The notes under the pieces were generated by a model. It was not told the origin of the DNA, did not search any database, and saw only the letters and a program-made list of their open reading frames with translations. From Roseovarius sp. UBA3070 (GTDB taxonomy: Bacteria; Pseudomonadota; Alphaproteobacteria; Rhodobacterales; Rhodobacteraceae): 11,343 nucleotides of DNA. Shown in pieces: positions 6,511-11,343 of the stretch. The position numbers and the translations under genes are program-made. Position 1 is the first letter of the stretch. Each line of letters begins with the position of its first letter. Location: contig DFBW01000200.1 of NCBI GenBank assembly GCA_002366775.1, forward strand, positions 1 through 11,343, written 5' to 3'.

Positions 6511-7343
6511 GTGACCCTTTGGAGCGTATTGCCGCCGCCCTTGAGCGGATAAGCCCGCCCGAAGCTGCGGTCCCTGATATTGCACTGGCCGATGCTTTTG
6601 TCTGGCAGGTGGAGCCGGACCGCCTTGTGCCGGTGGAGCAGGTCAACCGGGTTGATATGTTATTGCTTGTCGGCATTGATCGTTCACGCGATACGTTGAT
6701 GGACAACACCCGCCAATTCGCGCGTGGCCTGCCGGCCAACAACGCGCTTTTGTGGGGCTCGCGCGGGATGGGGAAATCCTCATTGGTCAAGGCGGTGCAT
6801 GCGGCTGTGCTGGCCGAGGATCTGCCGCTAAAGCTGATCGAATTGCACCGCGAAGACCTGCCCACAGTGGGGCGGCTTTTGGGCCTGTTGCGCGATTCGG
6901 ATGCACGCTTTGTGCTGTTTTGCGATGATCTCAGCTTTTCTCATGATGACCAACATTACAAATCACTGAAGGCCGTGCTGGATGGCGGGATCGAGGGGCG
7001 GCCCGATAATGTGGTGTTTTATGCCACCTCAAACCGCCGCCACCTGATGCCGCGCGACATGATCGAGAACGAGCGCGGTTCGGCCATCAACCCGTCTGAG
7101 GCCGTCGAGGAGAAGGTGTCTCTGTCTGACCGGTTCGGGCTGTGGCTGGGGTTTCATGCCTGTGATCAGGAACAGTATCTTGCAATGATCCGTGGCTATT
7201 GTGATGCCCACGGCGTGGCGATTGACGATGACACCCTGCGCGCCGAAGCGATTGAGTGGCAAGCCACGCGTGGGTCCCGCTCGGGCCGGGTGGCATGGCA
7301 GTATTTCACCGATCTGGCTGGCAGGCAGGGCGTGGAACTGTGA
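6507..7343 (+). CDS. DUF815-family P-loop ATPase
   Basis: This 278-residue protein matches the DUF815 (PF05673) AAA-like ATP-binding family, whose cellular role is not established. It shows Walker A GSRGMGKS (84-91), Walker B FVLFCDD (135-141), and a sensor-1-like [11 protein letters not shown] (169-179), followed by the family's RFGLWLGF segment. The N-terminal 80 residues are helical and without a known domain. No signal peptide or membrane helix is visible, so it should be cytoplasmic. The GTG start at 6507 overlaps the tatC stop by 4 bases and has AAGGGAGA 6 bases upstream, which fixes the start. It also overlaps the following SDR gene by 4 bases, so it is co-translated with the tat operon. 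A link to Tat function is an inference from position only. Confidence 0.92.
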   Translation: MSDPLERIAAALERISPPEAAVPDIALADAFVWQVEPDRLVPVEQVNRVDMLLLVGIDRSRDTLMDNTRQFARGLPANNALLWGSRGMGKSSLVKAVHAAVLAEDLPLKLIELHREDLPTVGRLLGLLRDSDARFVLFCDDLSFSHDDQHYKSLKAVLDGGIEGRPDNVVFYATSNRRHLMPRDMIENERGSAINPSEAVEEKVSLSDRFGLWLGFHACDQEQYLAMIRGYCDAHGVAIDDDTLRAEAIEWQATRGSRSGRVAWQYFTDLAGRQGVEL

Positions 7344-8122
7344 GCCTTGACGGCAAGGTCGCACTGATCACTGGCTGCGCCGGGGTGAATGGGATCGGCC
7401 GAGCGACGGCCAAGGCATTGGCGGCTGCAGGCGCAGTCGTCATTGTTGGCGACCTGCCTGGCGAGGGGCGACTGGAACAGCTTGAAGCATTGGCGGATGA
7501 AATCAATGGCGCAGCACTCGCCCTTGATGTGACCAAACCTGCTGATATCGCATTGGCGATCAACACGGCACAATCGGTTGGCGGCGTAGATATACTTGTG
7601 AACAACGCGGGAACGGTGACGGGTGCTGGGCCGTTTCTGGCCACCACGCCTGATCAATGGCAAACCAGCTTTGCTGTCAATCTGCTGGGACCGATGATGC
7701 TGGCACAGGCTGTGATCCCGGGGATGCAGGTCAAAGGTGACGGCCGGATCATCAATATGGGGTCTATCGGTGGCCTTGGGGGGCGTGCGGCCTTTGGCGC
7801 CTATTCGGCGATGAAACACGCCATCACCGGCCTGACCAAAACCATTGCCGCAGAATTCGGCCCGGATGGCATCCGCTGTAATGCGGTGTGTCCGGGGTAT
7901 ATCGCCACGGATATGCATGCGGCGTCCAACGTCCGGCTGGCGGCTGTCGAAGGCTTGCCCCTAGACGAGATGAAGCGCCGCCGGTACGAGGCCGTGGCCC
8001 TGCGTGATGCCGGTGAGCCTGGCGATATCGCGCAGGCAGTTCTTTATCTGGCGGGCCCTCAGGGGGCTTATGTCAGCGGCATCAACCTGCCCGTGGCGGG
8101 TGGTATTCAGCTGGGGCTATGA
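7340..8122 (+). CDS. SDR family oxidoreductase, classical active site, probably NAD-dependent
   Basis: The true start is the GTG at 7340 overlapping the preceding stop (GTGA). It gives the usual SDR N-terminus [12 protein letters not shown], whereas a longer upstream frame would only read through the ATPase gene. The product has 260 residues. Motifs are TGCAGVNGIG (11-20, two residues longer than standard TGxxxGIG), Asp38 at the end of the second strand (favours NAD over NADP), NNAG (88-91), Asn114, Ser142, Tyr155 and Lys159, i.e. an intact Asn-Ser-Tyr-Lys tetrad. A C-terminal INLPVAGG stretch is typical. It probably oxidises an alcohol or reduces a ketone, with unknown substrate. It is last in the tatABC-ATPase-SDR series. 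Unlike the SDR at 1159 its active site is complete. Confidence 0.93.
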   Translation: MSLDGKVALITGCAGVNGIGRATAKALAAAGAVVIVGDLPGEGRLEQLEALADEINGAALALDVTKPADIALAINTAQSVGGVDILVNNAGTVTGAGPFLATTPDQWQTSFAVNLLGPMMLAQAVIPGMQVKGDGRIINMGSIGGLGGRAAFGAYSAMKHAITGLTKTIAAEFGPDGIRCNAVCPGYIATDMHAASNVRLAAVEGLPLDEMKRRRYEAVALRDAGEPGDIAQAVLYLAGPQGAYVSGINLPVAGGIQLGL

Positions 8123-8315
8123 CCTGAAGGACTGTGCTGGCGCGCATGCAGGCTGTCTTGTTATCGGCTTGCTCTTTCGTGTGAAACCTCTGGTAGCTTT
8201 GCCCTTAAGATCGTTTTTTGCCATTAGCGCCGATACAGGATCAATGTGTGAGGTTGATGTCTGTTGTGCGGGCGAAGCGGTCGTTTGCTTAGACCTAGCA
8301 ACAAAAGGCCAACGA

Positions 8316-8370
8316 CAGCCCAAGGCAGGGGCTGACGATGGCCGGGCCGCTAAAGCGGCTGTTAACCGGC
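8316..8370. terminator. Two adjacent hairpins between convergent genes
   Basis: Hairpin 1 is CAGCCC / GGGCTG (8316-8334, 7-base loop). Hairpin 2 is GCCGG plus GCCGC, loop TAAA, GCGGC, then CCGGC after a 6-base bulge (8341-8370). They lie between the convergent SDR (ends 8122) and nlpD (ends 8391) genes, close to the nlpD stop. Neither strand has a strong T-run, although the minus strand is T-rich after hairpin 1. They probably serve nlpD transcription termination. The rest of 8123-8315 shows no gene; a T6 run at 8214-8219 lacks a clear stem before it. Confidence 0.4.
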
Positions 8371-8390
8371 TGGGAGTTCCAACTGTAAGG

Positions 8391-9605
8391 TCAGCTCAGA
8401 TACGGTAGGGGGTCTACGCTGTCGAAGCCTTCGCGCACTTCAAAATGCACGGCCGCTGTGCCGTCACGACGGATTTCAGCCAGCTTTTGCCCCCGCGAGA
8501 CACTGTCGCCTTTTTTGACCGCTACCTTCCCGACGTTGGAATAAACTGTCAGCAGGTTTTCGGCGTGTTTCACCACGATGATTGGCACGCCGTTGGTGTC
8601 TTTGGTGATGGCCGCAACCACGCCAGAGGCCGCAGATTTGACCGGGGTTCCAGGGTTGGCTGAAATGTCGATCCCATCATTTTTTCCTTTGGAATACTCG
8701 CGGATGATATCGCCTTTGACAGGAAAGCCCATGCGCGCAGAACTGGTGGATTTGGTTTGCGATGTGCTCAAATCCGGTGCCGCTTCGGTTTTAGTCGGTG
8801 TGGCGGCGGGCAGCGTGGTTTCAGCTGGCAAAGGTTTGGAGGCCGAGGGCGGCAAAGGCGTAGGTGTGCCGGCCCCTGGTGGTTCAGTGCGTGCGGCCTC
8901 GGCCGGATCAAAGGGGGCGGGCGATTTGCCGTTGCGAGCGACGGGGATCAGCAAATACTGGCCTTCGCGCACGGCAAAATCACTGCCCAGCCCATTCCAC
9001 TCGGCAAGCGAGCGAATGGAAACATTGTAAAGCCGGGCAATCGTATAGGCGCTTTCGCCGCGTTCCACTTTGTGGCGCGTGGGCTCCACGCCCACTTGTG
9101 GTGCCGGTGACAGAGTGGTGCTGTCAATTTGCGTGCTGTCAGCTTCGGCAATAGCGCCATCCGCCAGCGAGGTTATATCCACCTGTTGAGGCGGCTGAAT
9201 AGGCCCGCCCGATGGTTCGGCAACACGGCTGGGCAAAGCAATAACCTCGCCTTTGCGCAGGCTATCGCCGGATTGGATGCCATTGTATTTGGCCAAAGCA
9301 CCTGCATCGGCGCCAATCCGGTTGGCCAGGCTTTGCAGCGTGTCACCACGTCTGGCCACCGCCACCTGATAGCCCGGATAAGAAATGATACCGCGGTTGT
9401 CGGGGTTGGGGCGCTCGGCACTGGCGTTGCGTGCGGCCTCGGCGGTGCTGGGGGCGTCACCAAAGACACCGCGCAGGTCCAGATCCATCGGCTCATCACA
9501 GGCGCTGAGCGCCAGGACCGCGACACCGGCTATAATGGGTTTGGCCATAATAGGTTTGGCCATCAGGGGTTTGGCTCGGAAATTAAGATTACTCATCTCG
9601 ATCAT
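8391..9605 (-). CDS. nlpD: NlpD-like lipoprotein: two LysM domains and degenerate LytM (M23) domain
   Basis: This 404-residue envelope protein should bind peptidoglycan and, like E. coli NlpD, activate cell-wall amidases rather than cut the wall itself. A lipoprotein signal ends in the lipobox LSAC (33-36), with Asp37-Glu38 after the lipidated Cys. LysM domains lie at about 79-125 and 177-221. A Pro/Thr/Ala-rich linker follows to about 291, then a LytM/M23 domain (292-404). Of the usual metal and catalytic residues, Asp313 and His387 remain, but the others read Asn309, Asn357 and Ala385, so peptidase activity is unlikely. The start at 9605 has GAGGA only one base ahead; the ATG at 9596 (residue 4) has better spacing and may be the true start. 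It lies downstream of pcm in the conserved surE-pcm-nlpD order. Confidence 0.9.
   Translation of the reverse strand: MIEMSNLNFRAKPLMAKPIMAKPIIAGVAVLALSACDEPMDLDLRGVFGDAPSTAEAARNASAERPNPDNRGIISYPGYQVAVARRGDTLQSLANRIGADAGALAKYNGIQSGDSLRKGEVIALPSRVAEPSGGPIQPPQQVDITSLADGAIAEADSTQIDSTTLSPAPQVGVEPTRHKVERGESAYTIARLYNVSIRSLAEWNGLGSDFAVREGQYLLIPVARNGKSPAPFDPAEAARTEPPGAGTPTPLPPSASKPLPAETTLPAATPTKTEAAPDLSTSQTKSTSSARMGFPVKGDIIREYSKGKNDGIDISANPGTPVKSAASGVVAAITKDTNGVPIIVVKHAENLLTVYSNVGKVAVKKGDSVSRGQKLAEIRRDGTAAVHFEVREGFDSVDPLPYLS
9531..9575 (-). repeat. Three imperfect 15-base repeats in the nlpD signal peptide
   Basis: Residues 11-25 of the NlpD-like protein are AKPLM-AKPIM-AKPII, encoded by three head-to-tail 15-base units beginning GCCAAACC. 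They form the positively charged start of the lipoprotein signal. Replication slippage would change its length by five residues in frame. Confidence 0.8.
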
Positions 9606-9646
9606 GTCCTCGGGCTTTGCCCCTTGTTTGCCGGGGCTTTGACGTC

Positions 9647-9675
9647 AGTATACTGGTTAAATGGTGATCTGTCTT
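9647..9675 (-). promoter_or_regulatory. Candidate promoter for nlpD
   Basis: On the minus strand, AAGACA (9670-9675, 4 of 6 to TTGACA) is followed after 17 bases by TATACT (9647-9652, 5 of 6 to TATAAT). The -10 lies within a perfect 10-base palindrome, CAGTATACTG (9646-9655). It would give nlpD its own transcript apart from surE-pcm. Between it and the gene a hairpin (GCCCC / GGGGC, 9619-9637) overlaps the AAGGGG that could act in ribosome binding. Confidence 0.35.
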
Positions 9676-9694
9676 GGTCTTGTTTTTATATCGG

Positions 9695-10348
9695 CTAGAC
9701 GTCGCGGCCAAGCCCCTCGACAAGTGGGACAAAGCGCACGGGCAGCAGTTCACTATAGTCAAAGCCATCTTCGGTGCGTTCCACCCGGATCAGGCTTTGC
9801 ACGGTGTCCGACTGGCCCACGGGCACCACCATGATACCCCCGGTTTTCAGCTGTGCCAAAAGGGGGCCGGGCGGATCTTCGGCGGCGGCGGTGACGATGA
9901 TGCGATCAAACGGGGCCTGATCGGGCAGGCCAAAGCTGCCGTCGGCTGACAGGGCGGTGATATTTGTCAGGTCAAGATCCCGAAACAGGCCCATGGCTTC
10001 GCGCATAAGACGGCGGTGGCGATCGACGGTATAGACCCGGCGCGCCAACTGGCTGAGGATCGCGGCCTGATAGCCCGAGCCGGTACCCACCTCCAGCACC
10101 TTTTCGCGCCCCGTCAGGCGCAGGGCTTGCGTCATCAACCCGACCACCGAAGGCTGGCTGATGGTCTGACCACAGGCGATGGGCAGGGGCATGTCCTCAT
10201 AGGCGCGGTCGGCAAAAGTGCCGCGGATGAACATGCCGCGGTCGATCTTCTCCATTGCTGTCAGCACACGCGCATCCGTCACCCCGCGCGAGCGCAGGGC
10301 AAAAAGGAACTGCATTTTGCGTTCAGCAATGTCGTGCTCGTCGTTCAT
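9695..10348 (-). CDS. pcm: Protein-L-isoaspartate O-methyltransferase
   Basis: Pcm transfers a methyl group from S-adenosylmethionine to L-isoaspartyl residues in aged proteins, the first step of their repair, in the cytoplasm. The 217-residue product has the normal length and shows [11 protein letters not shown] (60-70), the family's substrate-binding segment, and SAM motif [11 protein letters not shown] (84-93), with Asp109 at the end of the next strand where a ribose-binding acidic residue is expected. The ATG overlaps the surE stop (ATGA), so the two are translationally coupled. nlpD follows after 89 bases. Everything seen is typical. Confidence 0.95.
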   Translation of the reverse strand: MNDEHDIAERKMQFLFALRSRGVTDARVLTAMEKIDRGMFIRGTFADRAYEDMPLPIACGQTISQPSVVGLMTQALRLTGREKVLEVGTGSGYQAAILSQLARRVYTVDRHRRLMREAMGLFRDLDLTNITALSADGSFGLPDQAPFDRIIVTAAAEDPPGPLLAQLKTGGIMVVPVGQSDTVQSLIRVERTEDGFDYSELLPVRFVPLVEGLGRDV

Positions 10349-11127
10349 TCGATGGCTTTCAGGGCGTCCAACGCATCATAGGCTGTCAGATCGGCGCGCA
10401 TCGGCGTGACCGAGATATAGCCGGCAAGGTTCACATCGGCGTCCGATCCGGGCGAGGTGGGCTGTTGTTGGGGCGCACCCGTGACCCAAAGAAATTTGCG
10501 ACCCGAGGGGGCCAGGTGCGGCTGCACCCCAAAGCCCATATCGCGGCGAAAGCCCTGATGCGCCGCTTTGATGCCTTTAACTTCCCCACCCGACACAGGT
10601 GGGAAGTTGACGTTATAGAAGATGCCGTAGTCGTCTTTGGTCCACACGCCTTTATCCAACAGGCGGCGCACGGTGGCTGTGCCGTGATGGCGCGCGGCTT
10701 CAAATGTGTCATCCAGATCGCGGTTGTCAGGCCCATAATACTGGCTGAGCGCGATGGCGGGAACGCCTTGAAGGGCAGCCTCCATAGCGGCCCCCAAGGT
10801 GCCGGAATACAACGCATTTTCAGCCGAATTATTGCCACGGTTCACACCCGACAGGACCAGATCAGGGCGCGCATCTTTCATCACCTCATGCAGGCCGGCA
10901 AGAACACAATCAGCCGGGCTGCCTTCGATCATGAAGCGATGTTTCTCCAGTTGTGAAACCATCGTGGGGCGGGTGTAGGAAATGCAATGGCCGACACCTG
11001 ATTGCTCAAACGCGGGGGCCACGGTCCATACTTCGCCAGACGGGCCGGCCAGTTCGGTGGCCATGTCGTGCAGAACGGCCAAGCCGGGAGCGTTGATACC
11101 GTCGTCATTGGTGATGAGAATGCGCAA
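10345..11127 (-). CDS. surE: 5'/3'-nucleotidase SurE
   Basis: SurE is a metal-dependent phosphatase of nucleoside monophosphates linked to stationary-phase survival. The 260-residue product has the diagnostic N-terminus [15 protein letters not shown] with metal ligands Asp8 and Asp9, Ser43 in PAFEQSG (aligning with E. coli Ser39) and Asn96 in SGVNRGNN (93-100). Length is normal. The start is TTG at 11127, not ATG. It is supported by the family N-terminus and by AAAGGGG 7 bases upstream. It heads the surE-pcm-nlpD cluster and overlaps pcm by 4 bases. Confidence 0.96.
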   Translation of the reverse strand: MRILITNDDGINAPGLAVLHDMATELAGPSGEVWTVAPAFEQSGVGHCISYTRPTMVSQLEKHRFMIEGSPADCVLAGLHEVMKDARPDLVLSGVNRGNNSAENALYSGTLGAAMEAALQGVPAIALSQYYGPDNRDLDDTFEAARHHGTATVRRLLDKGVWTKDDYGIFYNVNFPPVSGGEVKGIKAAHQGFRRDMGFGVQPHLAPSGRKFLWVTGAPQQQPTSPGSDADVNLAGYISVTPMRADLTAYDALDALKAIE

Positions 11128-11134
11128 TTTCGTA

Positions 11135-11141
11135 CCCCTTT
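11135..11141 (-). promoter_or_regulatory. Ribosome binding site fixing the TTG start of surE
   Basis: AAAGGGG on the minus strand ends 7 bases before TTG at 11127. It confirms that translation of SurE begins at this rare start codon. Confidence 0.65.
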
Positions 11142-11268
11142 GATCCCGCTTGGGCCTTACTAACGAGGGCTTAGGCGTGGGGCAAGGTAAAGCGGCTCAC
11201 ACGGCGGGGGCTGACATCTCTCGGGGCGACCTTGCCGACCGGCGGATGGCCCGTTCCGGACCGCTGTT

Positions 11269-11343
11269 CTATATCATCGCCAACAGCCGCGCGGCTTCAG
11301 CGTGAATGTCGGCCAGAGGTGAGCGATCCTCGCCGGGGAAGAA
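11269..11343 (-). CDS. C-terminal end of an unidentified protein, cut by window edge
   Basis: A minus-strand frame enters at the right edge and stops at TAG (11269-11271). The 24 visible residues end in ADIHAEAARLLAMI, a helical, Ala-rich C-terminus with codon use like the neighbours. It would lie upstream of surE, 141 bases away. The fragment is too short to name and does not look like seryl-tRNA synthetase, which precedes surE in some relatives. The frame could be chance. Confidence 0.4.
   Translation of the reverse strand, partial: FFPGEDRSPLADIHAEAARLLAMI

Noticed and set aside
7256..7339. Upstream extension of the second SDR
   Set aside because: It overlaps the DUF815 gene and precedes the conserved SDR N-terminus; the GTG at 7340 in a GTGA overlap explains the start.
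8123..8390. Small RNA or short gene between the convergent operons
   Set aside because: Two hairpins exist, but there is no promoter, strong T-run or credible reading frame; terminator use is simpler.
9129..9698. 189-codon plus-strand frame opposite nlpD
   Set aside because: nlpD has clear lipobox, LysM and LytM motifs; this frame has none.

Overview
The window looks like chromosomal DNA of an alphaproteobacterium, most likely Rhodobacteraceae (Roseobacter-type). The support is moderately high GC, tightly packed genes, tatABC followed by a DUF815 ATPase, a surE-pcm-LysM/LytM cluster, and a Hint_2-type protein of the kind common in that family. No mobile element, CRISPR array, rRNA or tRNA was seen.

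Left part (1-3058): a minus-strand Hint-domain protein, cut by the window edge, is divergent from a plus-strand pair across a 160-base spacer. The pair is a short-chain dehydrogenase (SDR) that has lost the usual Tyr/Lys catalytic pair, followed 4 bases later by an AlkC-type DNA alkylation repair glycosylase with HEAT-like repeats and a C-terminal Ig-like domain. A 359-base stretch with no convincing gene follows.

Middle part (3418-8122): an orphan ABC ATPase of the iron(III)/FbpC type is followed by what looks like one operon, tatA-tatB-tatC-DUF815 ATPase-SDR. The last three junctions are 4-base stop/start overlaps (ATGA, GTGA, GTGA). The Tat proteins make the twin-arginine translocase for folded proteins. 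Here TatB has a long Lys/Ala/Pro-rich, histone-H1-like tail (net about +27 over its last 91 residues). TatC ends in a strongly acidic tail (net about -21 over 33 residues). Both tails should lie in the cytoplasm, and this charge complementarity is the most interesting feature I see.

Right part (8391-11343, minus strand): the conserved stationary-phase/repair cluster surE-pcm-nlpD. SurE is a nucleotidase with a TTG start, Pcm repairs isoaspartyl residues and overlaps surE by 4 bases, and the NlpD-like lipoprotein has two LysM domains and a degenerate LytM domain. It converges on the tat operon across a 268-base spacer with two hairpins. A 24-residue C-terminus of an unidentified minus-strand gene lies at the right edge.

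Most of the window is ordinary housekeeping sequence. The points that deserve a second look are the Tat tails, coupling of the ATPase and SDR to tatC, the degenerate SDR beside AlkC, the Ser-for-Cys Hint domain, and the catalytically dead NlpD with its repeat-bearing signal peptide.
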